DNA of 64,000 nucleotides from CADEED01 sp036274075 (GTDB lineage Bacteria > Pseudomonadota > Gammaproteobacteria > Steroidobacterales > Steroidobacteraceae): NCBI GenBank assembly GCA_036274075.1, contig DASUGK010000149.1, forward strand, positions 15,690-79,689, given 5' to 3'. The position numbers and the translations under genes are program-made. Below, in pieces: positions 16,246 to 25,138 of the stretch (position 1 is the stretch's first letter; each line of letters begins with the position of its first letter). Below the pieces are notes generated by a model that had not been told where the DNA came from, did not search any database, and saw nothing but the letters and a program-made list of their open reading frames with translations.

Positions 16246-17163
16246 ATGACGGCGCCGCGCATCGGATTCCTGGGTTTCGGCGAAGTGGGGCAGCGGTTCG
16301 CGGCTGACCTGCGCAAGGCATCCGCAAGCATCGAGCTCGCGACTTTCGACTTGTTGCTCCACCAGGCAGCGGCAGGAGAGGCGATGCGCCGGCACGCGTC
16401 GGCGCAGCGCGTGGAGCTCACCGCCGATGCCGGCATGCTGGCCGCGGCGAGCACGCTGGTTTTCAGCGCGGTGACGGCCGACCAGGCGCTGGATGCCGCG
16501 CGTGCGCTCGCGTCCCGGCCGCTCGCGGATGCGTGGGTGGTCGACGTGAATTCCGCCGCACCGCAGACCAAGATCGAGTGCGCGAAATTGATTGGCGAGG
16601 CAGGCGGGCGCTACGTCGAAGCCGCCGTCATGACCTCGGTGCCTCCGCACGGCGTACGCGTGCCGATGCTGCTGGGAGGCGTGCACGCCGCCGAGGCAGA
16701 GGCAATGCTGCGCGGGCTCGGTTTCGTGGCGGAGACGGTGTCGGCAGATCTCGGCGTGGCGTCGGCCATCAAGCTGTGCCGCAGCGTCATCATCAAGGGC
16801 CTGGAGTCCCTGGTGATCGAGAGCTTCACCGCGGCGCGCACGCTGGGAGTCGAAGAACGCGTGCTGGCCTCGCTGCAGGAGACGTATCCGCAGTTCGACT
16901 GGGAGAAGCAAGGCGACTACCTGTTCTCGCGCGTGATACAGCATGGCAAGCGCCGCGCGGAGGAGATGCGCGCCAGTGCGCAGATGATCGACGCCACTGG
17001 CGTCGGCGGCGTCATGGCGACAGCCATTGCGCAACGCCAGGCCGGCGTGGCCCAACGACGTGCCGCGGGCGCTTTTGCCGAACCCACCAGCCTCAAACCC
17101 TGGCGCCAGCGCGCCGACGAGATGCTCGTCTCGACCGATGCCGCCGGCCGCGGCAGAAAATAG
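16246..17163 (+). CDS. NAD(P)-dependent oxidoreductase with DUF1932 C-terminal domain
   Basis: Beta-hydroxyacid-dehydrogenase-like protein of 305 residues. The N-terminal Rossmann domain starts with RIGFLGFGEVGQRFA. The C-terminal helical DUF1932 domain includes the catalytic-type Lys region SAIKLCRSVIIKGLE. The start at 16246 (MTAPRIG) is 16 bases after ligI. It is located inside the protocatechuate operon, between ligI and ligJ, but no step of the standard 4,5-pathway needs it. It may reduce or oxidise a side intermediate. The stop TAG lies in a REP-like half motif (17157-17173). Confidence 0.8.
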   Translation: MTAPRIGFLGFGEVGQRFAADLRKASASIELATFDLLLHQAAAGEAMRRHASAQRVELTADAGMLAAASTLVFSAVTADQALDAARALASRPLADAWVVDVNSAAPQTKIECAKLIGEAGGRYVEAAVMTSVPPHGVRVPMLLGGVHAAEAEAMLRGLGFVAETVSADLGVASAIKLCRSVIIKGLESLVIESFTAARTLGVEERVLASLQETYPQFDWEKQGDYLFSRVIQHGKRRAEEMRASAQMIDATGVGGVMATAIAQRQAGVAQRRAAGAFAEPTSLKPWRQRADEMLVSTDAAGRGRK

Positions 17164-17173
17164 ATCCGTCCCC
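17157..17173. repeat. REP-like half motif before ligJ
   Basis: AAAATAGATCCGTCCCC contains the stop of the DUF1932 gene. It resembles in inverted orientation the GGGGACAGATTT arm found at the ligJ end (18183-18206). I recall similar short motifs as common intergenic repeats in proteobacteria. The match is partial, so confidence is low. Confidence 0.35.
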
Positions 17174-17182
17174 TTCTTCACC

Positions 17183-18196
17183 ATGATCATCGATTGTCAC
17201 GGGCACTACACCACGGCACCCGAACCGCTGAACGCCTGGCGCAAGCAGCAGACCGAGGCGTTGAAGACGCCAGGGCTGGCGCCGGCCAAGGGCAGCATCA
17301 CCATCAGCGACGACCAGATCCGCGACAGCCTCGAGAACGCGCAGTTGAAGCTGCAGCGTTCGCGCGGCACCGACGTGACGATTTTCTCGCCGCGCGCCAG
17401 CGCCATGGGCCACCACGTGGGCAACGAAGCCACGAGCCGGCACTGGACCGAGCACTGCAATGAGCTCATTCATCGCGTCTGCAAGCTCTACCCGGAGAAT
17501 TTCGTCGGCGTGTGCCAGTTGCCGCAGTCGCCCGGCGCCGATCCGCGCGGCGTGATCCCGGAGCTCGAGCGCTGCGTGAAGGAATTCGGCTTCGTGGGCT
17601 GCAACCTCAACCCGGATCCCTCCGGCGGCAAGTTCTCCGAACCGCCGTTGACCGATCGCTGGTGGTACCCGGTGTACGAGAAACTCTGCGAGCTCGACGT
17701 CCCGGCAATGGTGCACGTGAGCCAGGCCTGCAACCCGGCGTTCCACACGACGGGCTCGTACTACCTGAGCGCCGACACCGTGGCGTTCATGCAGCTCCTG
17801 ATGTCGGACCTGTTCAAGGATTTCCCGAAGCTGCGTTTCATCATTCCGCACGGCGGCGGAGCCGTGCCATTCCACTGGGGCCGCTTCCGCGGCATCGCGC
17901 AGGACCAGAAACGCCCGCCGCTGCCCGAGCTCATGAAGGACAACGTGTTCTTCGACACCTGCGTCTACCACCAGCCCGGCATCGACCTGCTGCTGAAAGT
18001 CGTCCCGATCGACAACATCCTGTTCGCCTCCGAGATGGTCGGCGCCGTGCGCGGCATCGATCCCGAGACCGGCTTCTACTACGACGACACCAAGCGCTAC
18101 ATCGACGGCTCTTCGCTGAGCGCCACGGACAAGCAGAAGATCTTCGAAGGCAACATCCGCCGCGTGTTTCCTCGATTGGGGAGGGGACAGATTTGA
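17183..18196 (+). CDS. ligJ: 4-oxalomesaconate hydratase
   Basis: Amidohydrolase-fold hydratase of 337 residues that adds water to the LigU product to give CHA. It begins MIIDCHGHYTTAPEPL with the HxH metal pair. It also shows FSPRASAMGHHVG, FVGCNLNPDPSGG, FIIPHGGGAVPFHWGRFRG, FDTCVYHQPGI and ILFASEMVGAVRGIDP, all as in Sphingobium LigJ. The upstream open frame is not part of the gene. The last three codons and the TGA stop lie inside a perfect palindrome (18184-18206). Confidence 0.94.
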   Translation: MIIDCHGHYTTAPEPLNAWRKQQTEALKTPGLAPAKGSITISDDQIRDSLENAQLKLQRSRGTDVTIFSPRASAMGHHVGNEATSRHWTEHCNELIHRVCKLYPENFVGVCQLPQSPGADPRGVIPELERCVKEFGFVGCNLNPDPSGGKFSEPPLTDRWWYPVYEKLCELDVPAMVHVSQACNPAFHTTGSYYLSADTVAFMQLLMSDLFKDFPKLRFIIPHGGGAVPFHWGRFRGIAQDQKRPPLPELMKDNVFFDTCVYHQPGIDLLLKVVPIDNILFASEMVGAVRGIDPETGFYYDDTKRYIDGSSLSATDKQKIFEGNIRRVFPRLGRGQI

Positions 18197-18206
18197 AATC
18201 TGTCCC
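18184..18206. repeat. Palindromic REP-like hairpin at the ligJ stop
   Basis: GGGACAGATT / AATCTGTCCC are perfect 10-base arms around a 3-base loop that is the ligJ TGA itself. It lies 4 bases before the ATG of the aldo/keto reductase gene. It could act as an intercistronic hairpin that slows or ends transcription, or be a mobile REP-type repeat. Confidence 0.7.
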
Positions 18207-18210
18207 GAGG

Positions 18211-19209
18211 ATGCAGACGCGCAAGCTCGGGCCTTACGAGGTCACGGCGATAGGGTTCGGTTGCATGAACCTCTCGCATGGTTACGGGCCGCCGCTGCCG
18301 CGCGAGATGGCCGAGCGCGTGATCCGCCGCGCGCTCGACCTGGGTGTCACGCATTTCGACACCGCGGCGCTGTACGGCTTCGGTGCCAACGAGCAGCTGG
18401 TCGGCGAGGTGCTGGGCAAGCGCCCCGACAATGTCATCGTCGCCAGCAAGTGCGGCCTGTTCGGTCGCGGCGGCAAACGCGTGATCGACGGCCGCCCCGA
18501 GGCCATCCACGCCATCTGCAATGAATCGCTGCGCAACCTGCGCACTGATCGCATCGATCTGTACTACCTGCATCGCTGGGACAAGGTCGTGCCCATCGAA
18601 GACAGCGTCGGCGCGCTCGCGGACCTGAAGCGGGCCGGCAAGATCCGCGCGATCGGCCTCTCCGAAGTGGGCGCGGCCACGTTGCGCAAGGCGCACGCCG
18701 AACATCCCATCGTCGCGGTGCAGTCCGAATATTCGTTGTGGACCCGAAATCCGGAGATCGCCGTGCTGGAGGAGTGCCGGCGGATCGGCGCCGCGCTGGT
18801 CGCCTTCAGCCCGCTGGGACGAGGTTTTCTCACCGGCGCACTGCGCAATCCTGCCGAACTCGCCGATGGAGACCTCAGGCGCGGCATGCCGCGCTTCCAG
18901 AGCCCGAACTTCGAGGAAAACCGCCGCCTGATGCAGCCGCTGGATGAGATTGCCGCCGCCGCGGGCTGCACGCGCGCGCAACTGGCGCTGGCCTGGGTGC
19001 TCGAACGGCACCCGCACGCGCTGGTCATTCCGGGCACCACGCGCGAGTCGCACCTGGTCGAAAACTGTGGTGCGGACGCGATTCGTCTCGATGCCGCAAC
19101 GCTTCGGCGCCTCGACGAGCTCCTGCCCCCCGGCAGAGCACTAGGTGAGCGTTATCCGCCTGCGACGCAGGTCGAAAATGACACCGAAATTATTGGTCAA
19201 AGGCCTTGA
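18211..19209 (+). CDS. Aldo/keto reductase
   Basis: NADPH-dependent aldehyde/ketone reductase of 332 residues, YajO/Tas-like AKR group. It starts MQTRKLGPYEVTAIGFGCM at 18211. The catalytic tetrad can be read as Asp and Tyr in HFDTAALYG, Lys in VIVASKCGLF and His in DLYYLHRWDK. FSPLGRGFLTG and VIPGTTRESHL mark the cofactor site. It follows ligJ but a hairpin separates them, so it may not belong to the lig operon. Confidence 0.88.
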   Translation: MQTRKLGPYEVTAIGFGCMNLSHGYGPPLPREMAERVIRRALDLGVTHFDTAALYGFGANEQLVGEVLGKRPDNVIVASKCGLFGRGGKRVIDGRPEAIHAICNESLRNLRTDRIDLYYLHRWDKVVPIEDSVGALADLKRAGKIRAIGLSEVGAATLRKAHAEHPIVAVQSEYSLWTRNPEIAVLEECRRIGAALVAFSPLGRGFLTGALRNPAELADGDLRRGMPRFQSPNFEENRRLMQPLDEIAAAAGCTRAQLALAWVLERHPHALVIPGTTRESHLVENCGADAIRLDAATLRRLDELLPPGRALGERYPPATQVENDTEIIGQRP

Positions 19210-19230
19210 ATCGTATAGGCTTGCCGCCCT

Positions 19231-20334
19231 ATGACAGACCCGACTCCCGCGACCGCGGAAACGACTCCTCCCCGCCGAAACGACGCCCGCAAAACCGTCC
19301 GCATCGTGATGCAGGAATTCCTGCGCCGCGACTCCTTCATGCCCGTCCTGCGACTGCTGCTGGACCTCGCATTCCTCGGCGTGTGCATCGCCGGCGCGTG
19401 TTACTTCAGCGCCTGGTGGGCCAAGGCCCTCATGGTGGTGCCGGCTTCGGTCGCCATCGCGCGCCTGTTCGTCATCGGACATGACGCCTGCCATGGCAGC
19501 TACACGCGTTACGACTGGTTGAACAAACTCGTCGGGCGCATCGCCTTCCTGCCGTCACTGACGCCGTTCTCGCTCTGGGACGTCGGCCACAACGTGGCGC
19601 ATCATGGCTTCACCAACCTCAAGGGCCGCGACCAGGTGTGGGTGCCGATGTCACCGGAAGAGTGGCAGGCCGCTTCGAAATTCCGCCGCTTCATGGAGCG
19701 TATCTACCGCTCCGGCTGGGGCCAGGGCCTCTACTACACCATCGAGATGTGGTGGAAGAAGCTCATCCTGCCGACGAAGAAACACGTCGGCGTGCGCCGC
19801 GCGATTTTCTACTGGGACAACGTGCTCGTGCTGGGCGTCGGCGCGGTGTGGATCACCGGCCTCGTGCTCTGGGCCGTGTACGGCGATCACTCGATCACCT
19901 GGACGCTGCTGTGCGGGTTCGTACTGCCGTTCCTGGCGTTCAACTGCATCATGGGCTTCGTGATCTACGTGCAGCACACGCATCCGGAAGTCGCCTGGTT
20001 CGACAAGCGCGATGAGTGGCAGAAGCGCCTCGGCTTCATCACCACCACCGTGAACGTCGTCGTGCCGAAGCGCATGGGCGAAATCCTGCACGACATCCTC
20101 GAACACGGCGCGCACCACGTGAACACCGGCGTGCCGTTGTATCGCCTGCGCGCGGCGCAGACCGCGCTCAAGAACGCGGTGCCCCAGCTGGCGCGCGTCT
20201 ACGTGCTCACCTGGAAGCGTTACTGGGCGACGGTGCGCACCTGCAAGATCTACGACTACGCCAACCATCGCTGGATGGACTTCAAGGGCCACGTGACGGC
20301 GGCGCCGCTGTTCCCGGAACCGGCTGCAGCGTAA
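19231..20334 (+). CDS. Membrane fatty acid desaturase
   Basis: Integral-membrane di-iron desaturase or hydroxylase of 367 residues. The three histidine boxes are IGHDACHG, GHNVAHHGFTN and LEHGAHHVN. Hydrophobic segments lie around residues 45-80 and 190-245. It probably introduces a double bond in membrane acyl chains, with an unknown electron donor. It follows the aldo/keto reductase gene by 21 bases and ends at a strong terminator. Confidence 0.88.
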   Translation: MTDPTPATAETTPPRRNDARKTVRIVMQEFLRRDSFMPVLRLLLDLAFLGVCIAGACYFSAWWAKALMVVPASVAIARLFVIGHDACHGSYTRYDWLNKLVGRIAFLPSLTPFSLWDVGHNVAHHGFTNLKGRDQVWVPMSPEEWQAASKFRRFMERIYRSGWGQGLYYTIEMWWKKLILPTKKHVGVRRAIFYWDNVLVLGVGAVWITGLVLWAVYGDHSITWTLLCGFVLPFLAFNCIMGFVIYVQHTHPEVAWFDKRDEWQKRLGFITTTVNVVVPKRMGEILHDILEHGAHHVNTGVPLYRLRAAQTALKNAVPQLARVYVLTWKRYWATVRTCKIYDYANHRWMDFKGHVTAAPLFPEPAAA

Positions 20335-20353
20335 GAAACGCGGGTTGATGATG

Positions 20354-20378
20354 ACGGCGCCGTCCCCGGCGCCGTTTT
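20354..20378 (+). terminator. Rho-independent terminator after the desaturase
   Basis: A perfect 9-base stem ACGGCGCCG/CGGCGCCGT with loop TCCC is followed by TTTTCATTT. It sits between the convergent desaturase and LysR genes. It could serve the rightward gene strongly and the leftward one less well. Confidence 0.75.
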
Positions 20379-20402
20379 CATTTGTGGGCCCGAAGTGCCC
20401 CG

Positions 20403-21326
20403 TCAAATTTCCCGCGTCAGCTTGACGATCATCTCGCGCAGCCAGGTATGCGCGGGATCGGCCTCGTGCCGCTTGTGCCATAGCAGGACTTCCTGCGTGT
20501 GCGGCACCTCGAAGGGCAGCGGCAACACGCGGATGGGCAGGGCGTCGAGATAGAGCTGGGCGACGCGCTCCGGCAGCGTCGCGGCCAGCGTCGAGCCGGG
20601 CAGCACCAGCGGCAATTGCAGCAGGCTGGGAAGCGTCAGGTGGATGCGGATGTCGATGTTCAGCAGGTGACGCACCAGCTGGTCCGCGGCGCCGGTGTAG
20701 CCACCCGGCCGTCCGAACATGTGCTGCAACCCCACGTACTGGTCGAGCGTGAGCGAGTCGCCCACCGTCGGGTGATCCTTGCTGACCGCGCACACCCATC
20801 TCACCGAACGCAGCGGCAGGGACCGGATGCTGTCGGGATATGCCCGCAGGTCGAACATGTGCAGGCTCTCGAGGCACAGGCACAGGTCCGCCTCGCCGTA
20901 TTCGAGCCGCGAGAGCGCGGTCGGCGACACCATCTCGATGTGCACGTCGAGCTCGGGAGCCTCGGTGGCCAGGGTGCGCAGCAGGGGCGGCAGCACGCCG
21001 GGCACGGCTTCCTCGGACATGATGACCGTGAAATCGCGGCGCGCCGTCTTGGGATCGAAGGTGGGCTGCGTGCCCAGCATCATCTGGATGCGCAGCAGTG
21101 CTTCGCGCACCGGCTCGACCAGCGACTCGCCGCGCGAGGTCAATTCCATCTCGCGGCCGACGCGCACCAGCAGCGGATCGTTGAAGTATTCGCGCAGCTT
21201 GTGCAGCGCGGCGCTCATCGCCGGTTGCGAAACAAATACACGTTCGGCGGCGCGCGTCACGTTCTTCTCGCGGAGCAATGCGTCGAGCGCAATGAGCAGG
21301 TTGAGATCGAAGCGATTGAGCTGCAT
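20403..21326 (-). CDS. LysR-family transcription regulator, NodD/LinR-like
   Basis: Protein of 307 residues with the N-terminal helix-turn-helix MQLNRFDLNLLIALDALLRE...VSQPAMSAALHKLREYF. This wording places it near the NodD/PcpR/LinR group that often controls aromatic or organohalide catabolism. The effector domain follows (about residues 90-300). It is divergent from a TonB-dependent receptor. A short inverted repeat lies directly at its start (21327-21346), suggesting autoregulation. It is a candidate regulator for the receptor or for the nearby lig genes. Confidence 0.87.
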   Translation of the reverse strand: MQLNRFDLNLLIALDALLREKNVTRAAERVFVSQPAMSAALHKLREYFNDPLLVRVGREMELTSRGESLVEPVREALLRIQMMLGTQPTFDPKTARRDFTVIMSEEAVPGVLPPLLRTLATEAPELDVHIEMVSPTALSRLEYGEADLCLCLESLHMFDLRAYPDSIRSLPLRSVRWVCAVSKDHPTVGDSLTLDQYVGLQHMFGRPGGYTGAADQLVRHLLNIDIRIHLTLPSLLQLPLVLPGSTLAATLPERVAQLYLDALPIRVLPLPFEVPHTQEVLLWHKRHEADPAHTWLREMIVKLTREI

Positions 21327-21346
21327 GTCCGTGAATCATAACGGAC
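21327..21346. promoter_or_regulatory. Inverted repeat at the LysR start
   Basis: GTCCGT (21327-21332) and ACGGAC (21341-21346) form a perfect 6-base inverted repeat with an 8-base AT-rich spacer, touching the ATG of the leftward LysR gene. The rest of the 195-base gap up to the receptor shows no other clear signal to me. Confidence 0.35.
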
Positions 21347-21521
21347 AAGCGCAGCCCTCACGGGATTTCCCGATCAGTTGAGCCCCCATTCGGCGTGGGT
21401 GGAGTCCCGCCGGGGCGAAAGCGGTCTTATCGCTGGCAAGAGGGGGAACTGTGGCGCTGATGCGTCGGCGTTGCGAGCTCCCAGGGGTATGCCATATCAA
21501 CCTGGCCATAGGGAGTTCGCA

Positions 21522-24125
21522 ATGAACCAGCCATCTGGCGTTGACAAGAAATCAGAAGAAAGGCCCTCCATCAATGGCCGCGTCGCACTGGCGCTCGCAG
21601 TTGCGGCGGCTTGCGGCACCGGCACGGCGCCGGTGTTTGCGCAGGATCCGGAGGCGGCCGCAACCGGTCTCGACGAAATCATTGTCACCGCACGGTTCCG
21701 CGAGGAAAAGCTGCAGGAGACGCCGATCGCGATCACGGCGATCACGTCGGACGAACTCGACCAGCGCGCCATGCAGTCCGCGTTCGAGGTGGCATACACG
21801 GTACCGAACGCCTCGCTGCGTCCCACGCAGGCGGCCTTCGGCGCCTCGATGAGCGCCTACATCCGCGGCATCGGCCAGTACGACTTCCTGCCCGAATTCG
21901 AGCCCGGCGTCGCGATCTACTTCGACGACGTGCTGCACCCGGTGACTTTCGCCTCGTCCATCGACCTCATGGACCTGGAGCGCGTCGAAGTGCTGCGTGG
22001 CCCGCAGGGCACGCTGTTCGGCCGCGGCTCCATCGGCGGCGCCATCCGCTACGTCAGCAAGGAACCCAGGGGTGACGACACCGGCGAGATCACCGTCACC
22101 TACGGTGACTTCAATCGCATCGATGTCCGCGCCAGCTACGACTTCAAGCTGTCGGAGACGGTGTTCGCACGCGTCACCGGCGTCGCGAAGAAGCGCGACG
22201 GCTACCAGACCGTTTACGACTTCGCCTGCAAGTTCCCGCAACTCGCAGGTTACGGCGACGGCCTCGCGGCCGACGGCGCCGACGCGGATACGCTGCCTGA
22301 CGCGGTCACCCCCGGCAGTGCCGCGGACAACGCCTTTGCCATCCCGCGCAGCACGCAGAACCGCGGCGGCGGTTGCAAGCTCGGCACGCAGGGTGGCCAG
22401 GACGTGACGGGTGCGCGCGCCGCGATCAGATTCGCGCCCAGCGACAAGTGGGACCTGACGTTCACCGGCGAGTACATGGATGATGAATCCGAGGCTCGCG
22501 CGGACACCCTGGTGCACATTGGCCGCCTTCCTGGCGGACCGTTTGCCGGCCAGATTCCGGTGCCGTTCAATTTCTGGAGTGACGCTCAGGTGGCGCGCAC
22601 CGGCGTGCCCTTCGATGAGCGCTTCGTACCGGACGATATCTACACCAGCTACGCGACCTATCGCGATCCGGTGACGGGCTTTACCACGAACCCGCAGACC
22701 TCGTTCGAACAGGAGGCGTTGAGCGCCAAGGCCAACATCCACATCAGCGACAACACGCTGCTGGAGATCATCGGCTCGTGGAGCAAGTTCGACGGCGCCT
22801 TCGCCACCGACTCCGACCAGTCGCCCTACAGCGTGCAGCTCGTGGACGGCATCCAGGATGTCGAGGCCAAGACCCTGGAAGCACGTCTCTCCGGAACAGC
22901 CGGCCCGGTCGACTGGACGGTGGGCGCATTCTGGTATGACGGTGAATTCACCAACTCGCAGCAAGTGTCTATTCCGGCCTTCGTGCCGACCGCGCTGCTG
23001 GTCAATGGCCAGAACACGACGACGTCCGAGAACCTCTCGGGCTTCGCGCACGGGGTCTGGCACGTGAACGACAAGCTCTCGCTTACGGCCGGCGTGCGTT
23101 ACTCGACCGATGAGAAGGCGGAAGATTTCGACAACTCCATCGTGCGGACGCAGCTGACCACCGACGAGAATCACTTCGACTGGAAGGCCGGCATCGACTA
23201 CAAGTTCACCGAGTCCTTCATGGGTTACATCTCTGCGGCGACCAGCTATCGCCCGCAGGCCTTCAACCCGCGGCCGTTCCAGGTCACGCAGTTCGTGGGC
23301 GTCGATGGTGAAGAGGCCACCTCGTACGAAATCGGCTTCAAGACCGACCTCGCCGACAACCGCCTGCGCCTGAACGTCGCGGCGTTCTATGTCGACTACA
23401 ACCAGCGCATCCTGCCGATTGGTGGTACGGAGTGCCTGGCGGACAGCAACGGCAACTACATCAACGTGGTGCCGGAAGGCACGCCGGACGCGGTGCAGGA
23501 TTCGCTCGGCCAGTGGTGCCTGGATCAGAACGGTCCGCCGCCGCCCGGAGCCACGACTTCGCGCACCTTTTACAACAACATCCCGGCGACCATCCAGGGT
23601 GCCGAGCTGGAAGTGCAGTGGGTGCCGATCGATGGCCTGACCATCAGCGGCGTGTACGGTTACACGGACTTCCAAGGTGACGAGTTCGACGATCCGTCGC
23701 TGCTCGGCAACCCGGCGGTCACGGAAATCACCAGCGACAACCCGATCTACGTGCCGACCGACAACTACAGCATCTCGTTTGCCTACCAGTTCGGCGGCAG
23801 CGGCGATCATGGCAGCTGGACGCCGCGTCTCGACTACTACGGGCAAAGCCAGATTTGCTCAGGCATCCGTACCAACGTGACGCCGACGGCCATCGACACC
23901 ACCGAGGCGCAGGCCTGCTCGCAGGCATACGAACTGCTGAATGCGCGGCTCGAGTGGGCCAGCCCGGAGAACACCTGGCGCGTCGCGATCGGTGCCACCA
24001 ACCTGACGGACGAGGAGTACTTCTACAACAAGTTCGACCTCACCGCCTTCGGCCAGCCGACGCTGGAAGGTCAGCCGGGTGCCCCGCGTGAGTGGTACAT
24101 CCAGTTCACCCGCAACTTCAACTGA
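21522..24125 (+). CDS. TonB-dependent outer-membrane receptor
   Basis: Receptor of 867 residues. The start MNQPSGVDKKSEE at 21522 (after GGGAG) leads to a long signal region ending APVFAQ. The mature protein begins with LDEIIVTARFREEKLQETPIAIT, typical of the catabolic-type TonB receptors abundant in sphingomonads and Caulobacter. Plug-domain wording includes RGIGQYDFLPEFEPGV and LRGPQGTLFGRGSIGGAIRY. The barrel ends EWYIQFTRNFN. It has no FecA-type signalling extension. The ligand is unknown; neighbours suggest an aromatic or lipid-like compound. Confidence 0.92.
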   Translation: MNQPSGVDKKSEERPSINGRVALALAVAAACGTGTAPVFAQDPEAAATGLDEIIVTARFREEKLQETPIAITAITSDELDQRAMQSAFEVAYTVPNASLRPTQAAFGASMSAYIRGIGQYDFLPEFEPGVAIYFDDVLHPVTFASSIDLMDLERVEVLRGPQGTLFGRGSIGGAIRYVSKEPRGDDTGEITVTYGDFNRIDVRASYDFKLSETVFARVTGVAKKRDGYQTVYDFACKFPQLAGYGDGLAADGADADTLPDAVTPGSAADNAFAIPRSTQNRGGGCKLGTQGGQDVTGARAAIRFAPSDKWDLTFTGEYMDDESEARADTLVHIGRLPGGPFAGQIPVPFNFWSDAQVARTGVPFDERFVPDDIYTSYATYRDPVTGFTTNPQTSFEQEALSAKANIHISDNTLLEIIGSWSKFDGAFATDSDQSPYSVQLVDGIQDVEAKTLEARLSGTAGPVDWTVGAFWYDGEFTNSQQVSIPAFVPTALLVNGQNTTTSENLSGFAHGVWHVNDKLSLTAGVRYSTDEKAEDFDNSIVRTQLTTDENHFDWKAGIDYKFTESFMGYISAATSYRPQAFNPRPFQVTQFVGVDGEEATSYEIGFKTDLADNRLRLNVAAFYVDYNQRILPIGGTECLADSNGNYINVVPEGTPDAVQDSLGQWCLDQNGPPPPGATTSRTFYNNIPATIQGAELEVQWVPIDGLTISGVYGYTDFQGDEFDDPSLLGNPAVTEITSDNPIYVPTDNYSISFAYQFGGSGDHGSWTPRLDYYGQSQICSGIRTNVTPTAIDTTEAQACSQAYELLNARLEWASPENTWRVAIGATNLTDEEYFYNKFDLTAFGQPTLEGQPGAPREWYIQFTRNFN

Positions 24126-24147
24126 GACGGTAATCGTGTAGAAACAG

Positions 24148-24182
24148 GAGGCGCGCCCGGAAACGAGCGCGCCTCTTTCTTT
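24148..24182 (+). terminator. Rho-independent terminator after the first TonB receptor
   Basis: Stem GAGGCGCGC/GCGCGCCTC (24148-24156 and 24167-24175) with loop CCGGAAACGA is followed by TTTCTTT. It separates the receptor from the SDR gene. Confidence 0.75.
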
Positions 24183-24200
24183 GGTGGTGGAATCCCGAGC

Positions 24201-25082
24201 ATGGAAAACCTGAAAGACAAGGTGGCCTTCGTCACCGGTGGCGCGAGCGGCATAGGCCTCGGCATCAGCAAGGCCATGGTGGCGGCGGGCATGCGCGTGG
24301 TGATTGCCGATGTGCGCGAGGATCACCTGAAGGACGCCCGCGCCTGGTTCGTCTCGCAACACCTGAGCCGGCGCGTGAAGTGCCTCAAGCTCGACGTCAC
24401 CAACCGCAAGGCATACGCGCGTATCGCCGACCAGGCGGAAAAGACCTTCGGCAAGATCCATGTGCTGGTGAACAATGCCGGCCTGGGATTGCTGGGCACC
24501 ATCGACAAGACGCGATACGACGACTGGGACTGGGGCCTGTCGGTGATGATCGGCGGCGTGGTGAACGGCCTGCTCACCGTGCTGCCGCGCATCCGCAAAC
24601 ACGGTGAGGGCGGGCACATCGTGAACACCGCCAGCATGGCGGCCATCGTGCCGATTCCCAATTGCTCGATTTACATCACCGCGAAGTCGGCGCTGGTGGG
24701 CATGTCGGAGTGCCTGGCGGGCGAACTGGCACCGGACAAGATCGGCGTGTCGGCGTTCTGCCCGGGACCGGTGCTCAGCAACATCCGCGAGCTGGGCAAG
24801 TTGCGCCCCGAGAAATACAAGAAGGACACCGGGCTCGAAGAGTTCGAGAAGAACCTGGCGCAGCGCCCGCAGGGCGAGTTGTGGATGGACCCGGTGGAGT
24901 GCGGCGAGCGCGTGGTGCGCGGCATCCAGCGCAACGACCTGTACATTTTCACGCACCCCGAGTTCAAAGCCGGCGCGCGCGAGCGCTGCGAGAAGATACT
25001 GGACTCGTTCCCGGACGAGCCGATCAACCAGCCCCGCGCCGACGCCATCAAGTTCCTCCTCTCCAACCCCATCTTCAAATGA
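24201..25082 (+). CDS. Short-chain dehydrogenase/reductase
   Basis: Classical-type SDR of 293 residues. The cofactor motif VTGGASGIGLGIS starts near residue 11, and NNAGLG marks the core strand. The catalytic Ser lies in NTASMAA, and Tyr/Lys in YITAKSA. Extra C-terminal sequence (about 40 residues after the core) ends SNPIFK. The start at 24201 has little ribosome-site sequence. It probably oxidises or reduces a secondary alcohol or ketone; the substrate cannot be told. Confidence 0.88.
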   Translation: MENLKDKVAFVTGGASGIGLGISKAMVAAGMRVVIADVREDHLKDARAWFVSQHLSRRVKCLKLDVTNRKAYARIADQAEKTFGKIHVLVNNAGLGLLGTIDKTRYDDWDWGLSVMIGGVVNGLLTVLPRIRKHGEGGHIVNTASMAAIVPIPNCSIYITAKSALVGMSECLAGELAPDKIGVSAFCPGPVLSNIRELGKLRPEKYKKDTGLEEFEKNLAQRPQGELWMDPVECGERVVRGIQRNDLYIFTHPEFKAGARERCEKILDSFPDEPINQPRADAIKFLLSNPIFK

Positions 25083-25138
25083 TGGTTGGTCGTGCCAGAG
25101 AGGGGATGTCGGATTTAGGGGATTACGGGCGGAAGGTT

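Noticed and set aside
21552..23846. 764-codon minus-strand open frame inside the TonB receptor
   Set aside because: Low-complexity Val/Arg/Asp-rich translation, no start signal, fully inside a clear receptor gene.
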